Below are positions 44,262 to 54,680 of a DNA stretch of 64,000 nt, in pieces. Location: assembly GCF_013466785.1 (NCBI RefSeq), contig NZ_CP059163.1:1-64000 (forward strand), written 5' to 3'. The notes under the pieces are model-generated. The model saw only the letters and a program-made list of their open reading frames with translations. It did not search any database and was not told the origin of the DNA. The DNA is from Nocardioides marinisabuli (lineage in GTDB: Bacteria > Actinomycetota > Actinomycetes > Propionibacteriales > Nocardioidaceae). The first letter of the stretch is position 1. Each line of letters opens with the position of its first letter. A program made the position numbers and the translations under genes.

Positions 44262-44327
44262 CCGTGCGGGTTTGCGCCGGGTCGGCGCGAGATATGCGCC
44301 GGGTCGGCGCGAGATGTGCGCCGGGTC
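44262..44327 (-). repeat. 22-bp tandem repeat array, locus C (holA 3' end)
   Basis: On the minus strand two perfect-length units (44306-44327 and 44284-44305) reading GACCCGGCGCA, (C/T)ATCTCGCGCC are followed by a partial third unit (44262-44283). The stop codon TGA of holA is formed by the last base of the gene proper and the GA that opens the first unit. Confidence 0.82.
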
Positions 44328-45327
44328 AGCGCTCGCGGAGCTCGGTGATCGTCAGGACCAGACGTTCCATCGTGTACGACGCGTCGCTCGCGGCACCCTT
44401 GATGTCGGCGTCGGCGCGGGCCACGGCCCGCACGGCCTCGCCCAGCGCGGCGCTGGACCAGCCGCGGGCCTGCTCGCGCACCGAGCGCACCTTCCACGGC
44501 GGGACCCCGATCTCGCGGGCCAGGTCGCCCTCGCTGCGTGAGCGCGCCCCCTTGAAGCGGGCCAGGCCGCGCACGCCCCCGGCGAACGCCGAGGTGATGA
44601 GCACCGCCGGTGTACCGCCGTCGAGGGCCCAGCGCAGCTCCTCGAGCGCCTCGAGGCGCCGTCCCGAGAAGGCCGCGTCGGCGACGGCGAAGGACTTGGC
44701 CTCGGCGCGGCCGCCGAAGTAGCGCTTGACCCGCTCCTCGGTGAGCGTCTCGCCGGGGAAGTCGTTGGTCAGCTGGTGGGCCGCGGCCGAGAGCGAGCGC
44801 AGGTCCTGGCCCACGGCCTGGACCAGGGTGGTCGCGGCCTGCTGGTCCATCCGCGCCCCCATGCTGCGCGCCTCGTTGATGACGAACGAGGGGTACTCCG
44901 ACGCCTTCAGCTCGGCGGACTTCACCTCGGTGACCGGGCCGAGCTTGCGCAGCTTGGTGAGCACCCCGCTGCCCTTCTGCCCGCCGCTGTGCACGAGCAC
45001 CAGCGCGACGTCCTCGGCCGGCGCCGCGCAGTAGCCGAGCAGGCCGGCCACCGACTCCTCGGGCAGGTCCTCGAGCTTGCGCACCACGACGCAGCGGGTG
45101 CTGGAGAACAGCGAGGGCGCCGAGAGCTCGCCCAGGGTCGCCAGGCTCAGCTCGGCCGCCGCGGCCTCCGAGACCTCGGCCTCGGCGTCGTGGGCGCGCA
45201 CCGCCCCGCGCACCGCGGCCACGGTGCGCTCGCCGAAGAACTCCTCCTTGCCCGTCACGAGCGTGACGCGGCCCAGCACGTCGGTGGCGGAGGGGGCGCG
45301 GGGGGCGGCGGAGCGGGGCGCTGGCAT
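44326..45327 (-). CDS. holA: DNA polymerase III subunit delta
   Basis: Clamp-loader delta subunit of 333 residues. Family features are TLVTGKEEFFGERTVAAVRG (degenerate P-loop) at the N-terminus, CVVVRKLEDLPEE, VLVHSGGQKGSGVLTKLRK, and VKRYFGGRAEAKSFAVADA in the middle domain; the C-terminal collar domain ends ERLVLTITELRER. It opens the beta clamp with gamma/tau. The ATG at 45327 is unambiguous. It follows comEC by 47 bases in the usual rpsT-holA-comEC-comEA neighbourhood. Confidence 0.92.
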   Translation of the reverse strand: MPAPRSAAPRAPSATDVLGRVTLVTGKEEFFGERTVAAVRGAVRAHDAEAEVSEAAAAELSLATLGELSAPSLFSSTRCVVVRKLEDLPEESVAGLLGYCAAPAEDVALVLVHSGGQKGSGVLTKLRKLGPVTEVKSAELKASEYPSFVINEARSMGARMDQQAATTLVQAVGQDLRSLSAAAHQLTNDFPGETLTEERVKRYFGGRAEAKSFAVADAAFSGRRLEALEELRWALDGGTPAVLITSAFAGGVRGLARFKGARSRSEGDLAREIGVPPWKVRSVREQARGWSSAALGEAVRAVARADADIKGAASDASYTMERLVLTITELRER

Positions 45328-45374
45328 GGTGCGCGCAAGCCTGCCACAGCCGACCGACACCCCCGACGGCCGCG

Positions 45375-47711
45375 TCAGCGCCGACTCACCCCTGTCGCGG
45401 CGCCGTCGCGCACCACCACCGCCAGGGCCCCGTCGGTGTCGGTGCGCAGCACCTGCGCGCCGGCCCCCTCGAGGGCCGCGAGCAGCCCCGGGTCGGGGTG
45501 CCCGTAGTCGTTGTCGGCGCCGACCGGCACCAGCGCCAGGTCGGCACCCAGCGAGGTGAGCAGGTCGAGGTCCTGGTGACGGCTGCCGTGGTGGGGCACC
45601 TTGAGCACGTCGACGTCGAGGGCGGGCAGCGCCCGCCCCAGCGCCGCCTGGCCCGGCGGCTCGAGGTCGCCGGGCAGCAGCACCCGCACCCCGCCGACCT
45701 CCGCGAGCAGCACCACGCTCTGGTCGTTGGCGGTGCTGCCGTCGCCGGGTCCACGGCGCGGGGTGCCCATGGTGGGCCACAGGGTCTGCAGGGTCACCTG
45801 CCCCACGCGCTCGGTCGCGGCGTACGACGCCACGCCGGCCTCGGCGCCGGCCGACGCGGCCAGCCCGGCCACGGTCTCCACGGCCTCGGGCGGGTCCAGC
45901 AGCGGGCTGGTGACGACGCGGTCGACCCGTCGTCCCGCCAGCACCCCCTCGAGCCCGTCGACGTGGTCGGCGTGGAAGTGGGTGAGCACCACCAGCGGCA
46001 CGTGCTCGACGCCCAGGTCGTCGAGGCAGGTGTCGACAGCGACCGGGTCGGGCCCGACGTCGACGACCACCGCGCTGCCCTCCCCCGCCCTGAGCACCAC
46101 CGCGTCCCCCTGGCCGACGTCGCAGACGACCACCACCCAGCCGGCCGGCGCGAAGGCCGCCGAGGGCGGACGCACCACCACGACGAGCCCCGTCACCAGG
46201 CACAGCAGCAGCGTCGGCACCGGCCGCGACAGCAGCCGCGGCGCCAGTACGGCCACGAGCAGGCTGAGCGCGCTCAGCAGCGCGAGCGCCACCACCCCGG
46301 TGCCCCAGTCGACCGCCGCGGCCGGCAGCGCGGCGCCCCGCTCGGCGACCGCCACGATCCAGCCCACGCACCAGGTGGCTACCGTGCCGAGCACCCGGCC
46401 CAGGGCCGGCACGACCAGACCCACGAGACCACCGGCCAGCCCGACCACGGTGGCCGGGCCGACCACGGGGGCCGCCAGCAGGTTGGCGGCCACCGCGACC
46501 AGGCTCACCTGGCCGGAGAGGCCGGCCACGACCGGGGTGCAGGCCAGCTGGGCGGCGGCGGGCACGGCGACCGCCTCGGCGAGCCAGCGCGGCAGCCACC
46601 GGGCCAGCGCGTCGCGCCACCCGGGCGCGAGCAGCATGATGCCCGCGGTGGCCAGCACCGATAGGGCGAACCCGGCCGAGACCGCCAGCCCGGGCTGCAC
46701 CAGCAGCAGCCCGGTCACCGCCACCCCGAGGGTGCGAGGGCCGCGCCGGGCCCCGTCGGTGCCCAGCGCCACCAGCGCCACCGCGCCCATCACCGCGGCC
46801 CGCAGGACGCTGGGCTCGGTGCGCGCCAGCAGCACGAAGCCGACGATGCCCGCGGCCCCGACCAGCAGCAGCCAGCGCCCCCGCACCCCGGCCCCGCGCG
46901 CCAGCCACAGCAGGCTGCCCACCACCAGGGTCAGGTTGGTCCCGCTCACCGCCAGCAGGTGGGTCAGCCCGGTGGCGCGGAAGTCGTCGGCGACGGCCGG
47001 GTCGAGCCCGACGTCGTCGCCGTCGACCAGCGCCGGCACCAGCACCCGCTCGGGCGCCGGCCGGTGGGCCACCGAGTCGCGCAGCGACTGCCGCACCGCG
47101 CCGGCCCCGCGCCACCACAGGTCGGGCGGGTCGCGGACCTGCGGTGCGCCGGTCGCGTGCAGCAGGGCGGCCAGGTCGTCGCCGTCGGCGGCGCCCAGGC
47201 GCCCGTCGGCGACGACGGTGGCGCCCAGCGGCACCTCGCCCCACTCGGGTGGGGCCAGCACCAGCACCGGCGCGCGGAGCGTGTGGGCGCTGCCCCGGCC
47301 CTCCACCTCCCGCACGCTCGCCCGCAGCCACACGCCGTCGGCGTACGGCCCGGTGAGCGGGCGGGGGTCGCCGGTGATCGTGGCGACGACCCGCACCACC
47401 GCGCGCTCGGCGGCCAGGTCGGCCAGGGGGCCGTGCCCCACCTGCTCGTCGCGCAGGATCGCACCCAGCCCGACCGCGAGCAGCACCACCAGCAGCAGCG
47501 CGCCGGTCAGCGACGCCCCGCGCCGCGCCCGCCGGTGCAGCAGCCCGACGCCGGCCCCGCCGACGAGCGCGGTCAGCGCGAGCGCCGTGGCGGGCGCCAG
47601 CGAGCCCAGCAGCCCTCCGGCCCAGGCGGCGGCGCCCACCAGCGTCATCCGCAGGTCGGCGCCCGGCGCCGTGGGTTCCTCCGCGTCGGCGGACGGCCGC
47701 CCGAGGATCAC
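45375..47711 (-). CDS. comEC: ComEC/Rec2 family DNA-uptake channel
   Basis: Membrane protein of 778 residues. An N-terminal DUF4131-type part with hydrophobic segments and an OB-like region precedes the multi-helix Competence domain (THLLAVSGTNLTLVVGSLL, LRAAVMGAVALVALGTDG), and an external metallo-beta-lactamase-type domain follows (VLTHFHADHVDGLEG, VLKVPHHGSRHQDLD). In competent bacteria it takes single-stranded DNA across the membrane. The GTG start overlaps the comEA stop (GTGA). No pilus genes are in the window, so competence is not shown. Confidence 0.9.
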   Translation of the reverse strand: MILGRPSADAEEPTAPGADLRMTLVGAAAWAGGLLGSLAPATALALTALVGGAGVGLLHRRARRGASLTGALLLVVLLAVGLGAILRDEQVGHGPLADLAAERAVVRVVATITGDPRPLTGPYADGVWLRASVREVEGRGSAHTLRAPVLVLAPPEWGEVPLGATVVADGRLGAADGDDLAALLHATGAPQVRDPPDLWWRGAGAVRQSLRDSVAHRPAPERVLVPALVDGDDVGLDPAVADDFRATGLTHLLAVSGTNLTLVVGSLLWLARGAGVRGRWLLLVGAAGIVGFVLLARTEPSVLRAAVMGAVALVALGTDGARRGPRTLGVAVTGLLLVQPGLAVSAGFALSVLATAGIMLLAPGWRDALARWLPRWLAEAVAVPAAAQLACTPVVAGLSGQVSLVAVAANLLAAPVVGPATVVGLAGGLVGLVVPALGRVLGTVATWCVGWIVAVAERGAALPAAAVDWGTGVVALALLSALSLLVAVLAPRLLSRPVPTLLLCLVTGLVVVVRPPSAAFAPAGWVVVVCDVGQGDAVVLRAGEGSAVVVDVGPDPVAVDTCLDDLGVEHVPLVVLTHFHADHVDGLEGVLAGRRVDRVVTSPLLDPPEAVETVAGLAASAGAEAGVASYAATERVGQVTLQTLWPTMGTPRRGPGDGSTANDQSVVLLAEVGGVRVLLPGDLEPPGQAALGRALPALDVDVLKVPHHGSRHQDLDLLTSLGADLALVPVGADNDYGHPDPGLLAALEGAGAQVLRTDTDGALAVVVRDGAATGVSRR

Positions 47712-48682
47712 ACCGTCACGAGCGGGGCGAGCTGGGCGAGGGTGGCCTCGCCGATGCCGTCGACCTCGAGCAGCTCCTCGACGGCCGAGAAGGCGCCGTG
47801 CTCGGTGCGCCAGGCGAGGATCGCGCCGGCGGTCACCGGCCCGACCTGCGGCAGCGTCTCGAGCAGCGCCTGGTCAGCGGTGTTGAGGTCGACCAGGGGC
47901 GCCCCCGGGGTCCCCGGAGCGGGCGCGGCGACCCCGGGCCCGGCCGGCGCCGCGACACTGCCCGGGACCCCGACCAGCACCTGCTCGCCGTCGACCAGCA
48001 CCCGCGCCAGGTTGAGCCCGGCCAGGTCCACCCCCGGTCGGGCGCCCCCGGCGGCCTCCAGCGCGTCGACCACTCGCGAGCCGGCCGGCAGCACCGCGAT
48101 GCCGGGTCGCCGCACCTTGCCGGCCACGTCGACGGTGACCTGCCCCTCGGGGCCGCCCGTCTCGACGACGGGCTCCTCCTCGGGCGGCACCAGGTCGACC
48201 AGCGGCTCCGCGACCTCGGCGACCTCGGCGACGGTGGTGAGGCGGGTGCCGCTCGGCTCGGGGTCGGAGCGCACCACCCACCACGAGGTGACCGCCAGCC
48301 CGGCCGCGACCAGCAGCGCCACCACGCCCAGGTGCGCGGACGACAGCAGCGCGCGACCACGCACCGTCGGGGGCACCAGGTCGTGCGCCGCCCCCAGGAC
48401 CGCCGGGCGCGGTCGCACCCGGCGCGCCGCGTGCCGCCCCGGCACGGGCACCGGCTGCGGCACGGGCGCCTGCGGGAGCGGCTCCGGTGCCGGCGCGCCG
48501 CCGGGCGGGGCCACGACCGGGCGGATCCGCGTGTGCGGCGCCCACCAGTCGTCGTCGGCGTCCAGCTCGTCGTCCTCGGCGGGGGCCGGCGCCGGTCGTA
48601 CGGCGTCGAGCTCGGCGCCGAGCTGGGCCAGGCGGCGGGCCACCGCCTCCTGGTGCTCCGGGTTGGGTCGTCGGCTGCGCAT
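47708..48682 (-). CDS. comEA: ComEA family DNA-binding protein
   Basis: Protein of 324 residues: a long cytoplasmic Pro/Ala-rich N-terminus, one transmembrane helix (HLGVVALLVAAGLAVTSWWVV, about residue 118), an external SLBB-like domain (VTVDVAGKVRRPGIAVLPAG) and two C-terminal helix-hairpin-helix motifs (VDLNTADQALLETLPQVGPV, EELLEVDGIGEATLAQLAPL). It binds double-stranded DNA for ComEC. The N-terminal cytoplasmic region is much longer than in Bacillus but common in actinobacteria. Confidence 0.9.
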   Translation of the reverse strand: MRSRRPNPEHQEAVARRLAQLGAELDAVRPAPAPAEDDELDADDDWWAPHTRIRPVVAPPGGAPAPEPLPQAPVPQPVPVPGRHAARRVRPRPAVLGAAHDLVPPTVRGRALLSSAHLGVVALLVAAGLAVTSWWVVRSDPEPSGTRLTTVAEVAEVAEPLVDLVPPEEEPVVETGGPEGQVTVDVAGKVRRPGIAVLPAGSRVVDALEAAGGARPGVDLAGLNLARVLVDGEQVLVGVPGSVAAPAGPGVAAPAPGTPGAPLVDLNTADQALLETLPQVGPVTAGAILAWRTEHGAFSAVEELLEVDGIGEATLAQLAPLVTV

Positions 48683-48822
48683 GCGGGCAACCTAGGCAGC
48701 GCGGACCGGCCCCCTCGGCGACCGGCACCGCCCTGTGCACGAGACCCCGCGAGGCCGTCCCTGTGCACGCCTCGTGGCCCGCCGCACGCCGACCCGGCCC
48801 GTTCGAACCGGCCGGCTCGCGG

Positions 48823-49719
48823 TCAGGGGTGGAGCGGGGCGACGCAGACGGCGATCATGCCGGGCCCGACGTGCGCGCCCAGGACCGCGCCGAGCTCGCC
48901 GCACCACAGCTCGCGCCCGCCGAGGTTGTCGGCGAGGCGCTCGCGCAGGTGGTCGGCGAGCGCACCGGCCCGCTCGGGGTTGGCCAGGTGGGCGACGTAG
49001 ACGTCGACCTGTTCCTCCCCCGCGGCCTCCACGGCCAGCTCCTCCAGGCGCGCCAGGGCCCGGGCCGAGGTGCGCACCCGCTCGAGCGAGGCGACCCGGC
49101 GTCCTCGATGCGCAGCAGCGGCTTGACCGCCAGGGCCCCGCCGAGCAGCGCCGCGGCCGCTCCGATCCGCCCGCCCCGGCGCAGGTACTCCAGGGTGTCG
49201 ACGTAGAACAGCGAGGCGGTCGCGGCGGCGCGGTCGCGAGCCGCCCGGGCCGCCTCCTCGGCCGTGCCCCCGGCGGCGCGACCCGAGCGGCGGCAAGGCG
49301 GCGTAGCCGGTGCCGATGCCGACCTGGCGGGTGTCGACGCAGGTCACCGGCAGCGGCGCCTCGCGGGCCGCGAGCTGCGCGGACTCAAAGGTGCCGCTCA
49401 TCTCGCCCGACAGGTGCACCGAGACGACCGCCGACGCGCCCTCGGCGTGGGCGCGCTCGTAGGCCTCCAGCATCACCGCGGGCGAGGGCCGCGACGTCGA
49501 GACCGGCGTGTACTCGCGCAGCGCCTGCGCGACCCGGTCGGGGGTGGCGCCCTCGGCCCCCTCGTCGAGGACCTGCGCACCGATGACCACCTGCAGGGGC
49601 ACCACGACGACACCGTGCTCCACCACCGCCTGCTCGGGCAGGCTGGCGGTGGAGTCGGTGACGACGACGACCGGGCCCGTGCCGGCGCTGGTCCCGGGGG
49701 TGGAGGTGCTCACGGGCAC
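48823..49719 (-). CDS. DegV family fatty-acid-binding protein with an out-of-frame middle section
   Basis: DegV proteins bind fatty acids as FakB-type carriers. The N-terminus ([55 protein letters not shown]) and C-terminus ([29 protein letters not shown]) are typical. The middle about 70 residues are Arg/Gly-rich nonsense in the current frame. The other frame there reads [20 protein letters not shown] and [11 protein letters not shown], the conserved DegV core. Three one-base losses near 49295, 49276 and 49098, each restoring a GGCC, bring the frame back, giving 299 residues. The gene follows leuS after 6 bases. Confidence 0.8.
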   Translation of the reverse strand: MPVSTSTPGTSAGTGPVVVVTDSTASLPEQAVVEHGVVVVPLQVVIGAQVLDEGAEGATPDRVAQALREYTPVSTSRPSPAVMLEAYERAHAEGASAVVSVHLSGEMSGTFESAQLAAREAPLPVTCVDTRQVGIGTGYAALPPLGSRRRGHGRGGGPGGSRPRRRDRLAVLRRHPGVPAPGRADRSGRGAARRGPGGQAAAAHRGRRVASLERVRTSARALARLEELAVEAAGEEQVDVYVAHLANPERAGALADHLRERLADNLGGRELWCGELGAVLGAHVGPGMIAVCVAPLHP

Positions 49720-49725
49720 AGGGTC

Positions 49726-52233
<2,508 letters not shown>

Positions 52234-52289
52234 CTGGGTCTCTCTTCACGTCTGGTGGCCGGCGTGTGGGCCGCCGCTGATCCGGGCAC

Positions 52290-52313
52290 AAAAAAACCCC
52301 TCGGGGCGAGGGG
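52290..52313 (-). terminator. leuS: leuS attenuator terminator
   Basis: In the mRNA a 7-bp stem CCCCTCG/CGAGGGG is followed at once by seven U (plus-strand A7 at 52290-52296). It stands 57 bases before the leuS start, so it can stop transcription before the gene. Confidence 0.92.
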
Positions 52314-52315
52314 CA

Positions 52316-52340
52316 GCCGCGTCGAGGTCGTCGACGCGGC
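52316..52340 (-). promoter_or_regulatory. leuS: leuS leader hairpin (regions 2:3 of the attenuator)
   Basis: Perfect stem GCCGCGTCGA/TCGACGCGGC with loop CGACC, starting at the last base of the leader-peptide stop codon. A ribosome stalled on the Leu codons would cover its 5' arm. The loop and 3' arm contain CCTCG, which can pair with the CGAGG of the terminator. Confidence 0.8.
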
Positions 52341-52366
52341 TAGGCAAGGAGCAGGGCGTGCTGCAT
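52340..52366 (-). CDS. leuS leader peptide MQHALLLA
   Basis: An eight-residue ORF, ATG-CAG-CAC-GCC-CTG-CTC-CTT-GCC-TAG, with three consecutive Leu codons, each different. Its ATG is 6 bases after the -10 TAGACT, so it is translated as a leaderless message. Position, Leu codons, the following hairpin and the U-tract terminator are the four parts of classical ribosome-mediated attenuation. Confidence 0.85.
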   Translation of the reverse strand: MQHALLLA

Positions 52367-52372
52367 GCGCCC

Positions 52373-52378
52373 AGTCTA
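52373..52378 (-). promoter_or_regulatory. leuS: leuS promoter -10 element
   Basis: TAGACT on the minus strand, 6 bases before the leader ATG. A TTGCTC 19 bases upstream may be a weak -35. Confidence 0.55.
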
Positions 52379-52488
52379 GCGCCCGCGCGCCGCCACGGAG
52401 CAATGGTCACCCTCCCCCGGACGACCGAGCACTCGAGCCATCGACTTGGACGGGCCGCCGACTTAACCGAGCGGTCTCACCGAAGTCG

Positions 52489-52518
52489 TTGACATGACGG
52501 TCATCACATCCCTAACGT
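52489..52518 (+). promoter_or_regulatory. Promoter of the ABC/IclR/dehydratase operon
   Basis: Consensus -35 TTGACA (52489-52494) and TAACGT (52513-52518), 18 bases apart. The spacer holds a small dyad ATGAC-G-GTCAT (52494-52504). Confidence 0.75.
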
Positions 52519-52520
52519 CG

Positions 52521-52554
52521 TCCGGATTGCGGCACCCGTTCCGCAATCCGGAAC
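52521..52554 (+). promoter_or_regulatory. Overlapping dyads, candidate IclR operator
   Basis: Two perfect inverted repeats share bases: TCCGGATTGCGG/CCGCAATCCGGA (12-bp arms, 8-base centre) and GTTCCG-CAATC-CGGAAC at 52538-52554. They cover the expected start of transcription and end at the AAGGAG ribosome site of the first gene, so a bound regulator would block transcription. In RNA the first would also form a strong hairpin. Confidence 0.7.
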
Positions 52555-52566
52555 AAGGAGATCAAC

Positions 52567-53721
52567 ATGGCAGTGTTCGCACACCCCCGCCGGCTCGTCG
52601 TGGCGACTGTCGCCGGCCTGGCCCTGACCAGCGCTCTCGGCGCGTGCAGCAGCGCTGACGGCGACGACGCCGGCAGCGACGGCGCGACCAAGATCGGCCT
52701 GATCGCCGCCGAGCAGGGGCCCTTCGCCTTCGCCGGCACGTCCTACCTCAAGGGCGCCGAGCTGGCCGCCGAGCAGCTGCAGGAGGACGGCGTCGAGATC
52801 GAGCTCGTCGTCGAGGAAGGCTCCGAGGACCCGGCCAAGAGCATCACGGCCTTCAACAAGCTCGTCGGTCAGGAGGACGTCGCCGAGGTCGTGTGCTGCA
52901 TCAGCAGCGCGGTCGCCGGTGCCATGAAGCCGCTGGCGACCCAGCGCGAGGTGCCCCTCGTCGTGTACGGCGCCACCACCCCCGGTCTCGAGGACCCGCC
53001 GTACGTCTACCGCCCCGCGCTGCTGCCGCAGCAGGGCATCGCCCCCGTCGCCACCGAGCTCGCGGAGGCCCTCGAGCCCGCCAGCGCGGTGCACGTGACC
53101 GCGAGCGACAACGACGGTCTCGTGGCCCAGAGCCAGGCCGCCGCGGAGGCGCTGGGCGCCGCCGGCGTCAAGGACCTCGGCACCGTCAACACCCTGGTGG
53201 CCGACACCGACTTCAGCGGTGCCGTCACCGAGATCCTCTCCACCAAGGCCGAGATGGTCACCATCTACACCCTCGGCGAGGCCGCGGCCAACATCGTCAA
53301 GTCGCTGCGTGAGCGCGGCTACGACGGCGTCATCCTGGCCAACAACGCCATCGCCACCGGCCCCAACCTGGCCTCCTTCGGCAAGACGCTGGCCGACACC
53401 TACTACTCGGTGGAGTACTTCCCCACCTCCGAGCTCGAGATGGCCGCCGACTTCACCGAGGCATACGAGGCCACCTACGACGAGACCCCCGATCTGTTCA
53501 GCTCGCAGGGCTACACCGCGGTGATGTACGCCGCCGCCGGTGTCAGCGGGAGCGACGGCGACGTCGACGCCGAGTCGATCAGCGCCGCGCTGGGTGAGAT
53601 CTCCACGTTCGACTCGGTGTGGGGCGAGCTGACCTTCGAGGACGGCCAGTCCAACAGCTCGAGCTTCCAGGTCGTGCAGATCGACGACAGCGGCGCCCCG
53701 CAACTCTGGTCGAACGACTGA
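52567..53721 (+). CDS. Branched-chain-type ABC transporter substrate-binding lipoprotein
   Basis: Periplasmic-binding protein of the Leu/Ile/Val (Peripla_BP_6) class, 384 residues. The signal ends LALTSALGAC, with Cys27 the lipidated residue; mature protein begins IGLIAAEQGPFAFAGTSYLKGAELAAEQL, the usual first lobe. AAGGAG is 6 bases before the ATG. It captures the ligand for the HMGF complex that follows. The family binds amino acids but also many carboxylates and aromatics. The linked dehydratase and lyase genes favour a carboxylic acid. Confidence 0.9.
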   Translation: MAVFAHPRRLVVATVAGLALTSALGACSSADGDDAGSDGATKIGLIAAEQGPFAFAGTSYLKGAELAAEQLQEDGVEIELVVEEGSEDPAKSITAFNKLVGQEDVAEVVCCISSAVAGAMKPLATQREVPLVVYGATTPGLEDPPYVYRPALLPQQGIAPVATELAEALEPASAVHVTASDNDGLVAQSQAAAEALGAAGVKDLGTVNTLVADTDFSGAVTEILSTKAEMVTIYTLGEAAANIVKSLRERGYDGVILANNAIATGPNLASFGKTLADTYYSVEYFPTSELEMAADFTEAYEATYDETPDLFSSQGYTAVMYAAAGVSGSDGDVDAESISAALGEISTFDSVWGELTFEDGQSNSSSFQVVQIDDSGAPQLWSND

Positions 53722-53783
53722 GCGAGCGCAGCCACTGACGATGACCCCCACCACCACCCCACCACACGAAAGGCGGCGCTGAG

Positions 53784-54680
53784 ATGGATGTGCTGCTGCA
53801 ACAGCTGGTGAACGGCCTGGCCCTCGGCTCGGTCTACGCCATGTTCGGGCTGGGCTTCGGGCTGATGCTCGCGACCCTGGGCGTCCTGAACGCCGCCCAC
53901 GGCACCTTCGCCACCTGGGGAGCGCTGATCGCGCTCTATCTGCTCAACGACGCCGGTCTCGGCTTCTGGACCAGCGCCCTGCTCGGCGTGCTGGCCAGCG
54001 GCCTCCTGGCGGTGCTGGTCGACCTCATCGCCTTCCAGCCGATCCGCCGCCGCGGCGGCGACCTGCTGCCGGCCCTGATCACCAGCATCGGCGTGTGGAT
54101 CTTCCTGCTGGCCGCCGCTCGCATGGTCACCGACGCGAAGACCTCGCGCTTCGACCCCGAGCGCTCCCCCAGCGGCACCTTCGAGGTGCTCGGGCTCACC
54201 CTGGCCCGCACGCAGCTCGTCGGGATGCTGGCGGTCGTGGTGGTGGGGGTGGGTCTCTACACCCTGCTGCACCGCACCCGCACCGGCGCGGCGATGCGCG
54301 CCGTCGGGTTCTCCCCGATGGCGGCCGCGCTCAGCGGCGTCGACGCCCGCCGGGTCGTGGCGATCACCGCCTTCCTCTCCGGTGCTGTGGCCGCGGTCGC
54401 GGGCATCACGATGGGACTCAACACCAGCACCATCAACTTCGTCCTGGGCGAAGGCCTGCTCCTCAAGGGCTTCGCCGCGGTGATCATCGGCGGCTTCGGT
54501 GACGTGCGCGGCACTGTGCTGGGCGGACTGTTCCTCGGGGTCGCCGAGGTGCTCACCGGCCAGTACGTCTCCGGCAGCGCGCGGGACGCGGTGACCTTCG
54601 GTCTCCTCCTCGGGTTCCTGGTCTTCCGGCCCAACGGGATCTTCGGCAGCGCCGCGACCCTGGCGAAGGTGAGGGCCTGA
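53784..54680 (+). CDS. Branched-chain-type ABC transporter permease (LivH-like)
   Basis: Inner-membrane permease of 298 residues with about eight hydrophobic segments. It starts VLLQQLVNGLALGSVYAMFGLG, as in LivH, and ends near ITMGLNTSTINFVLGEGLLLKGFAAVIIGGFGD, the EAA-like contact loop for the ATPases. LivM begins at the last base of its stop codon. Confidence 0.92.
   Translation: MDVLLQQLVNGLALGSVYAMFGLGFGLMLATLGVLNAAHGTFATWGALIALYLLNDAGLGFWTSALLGVLASGLLAVLVDLIAFQPIRRRGGDLLPALITSIGVWIFLLAAARMVTDAKTSRFDPERSPSGTFEVLGLTLARTQLVGMLAVVVVGVGLYTLLHRTRTGAAMRAVGFSPMAAALSGVDARRVVAITAFLSGAVAAVAGITMGLNTSTINFVLGEGLLLKGFAAVIIGGFGDVRGTVLGGLFLGVAEVLTGQYVSGSARDAVTFGLLLGFLVFRPNGIFGSAATLAKVRA

Noticed and set aside
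48683..48822. Regulatory element between comEA and degV
   Set aside because: A CCCTGTGCACG stretch occurs twice, but no dyad, promoter or hairpin of convincing strength was found.
48795..48830. tRNA gene suggested by GTTCGAAC
   Set aside because: The TPsiC-like octamer stands alone; no acceptor, D or anticodon stem of the right length can be drawn around it.
52234..52400. T-box riboswitch for leuS
   Set aside because: No AGGGTGG-type T-box sequence or specifier stem is visible; the leader instead has a short Leu-rich ORF, a hairpin and a U-tract terminator.
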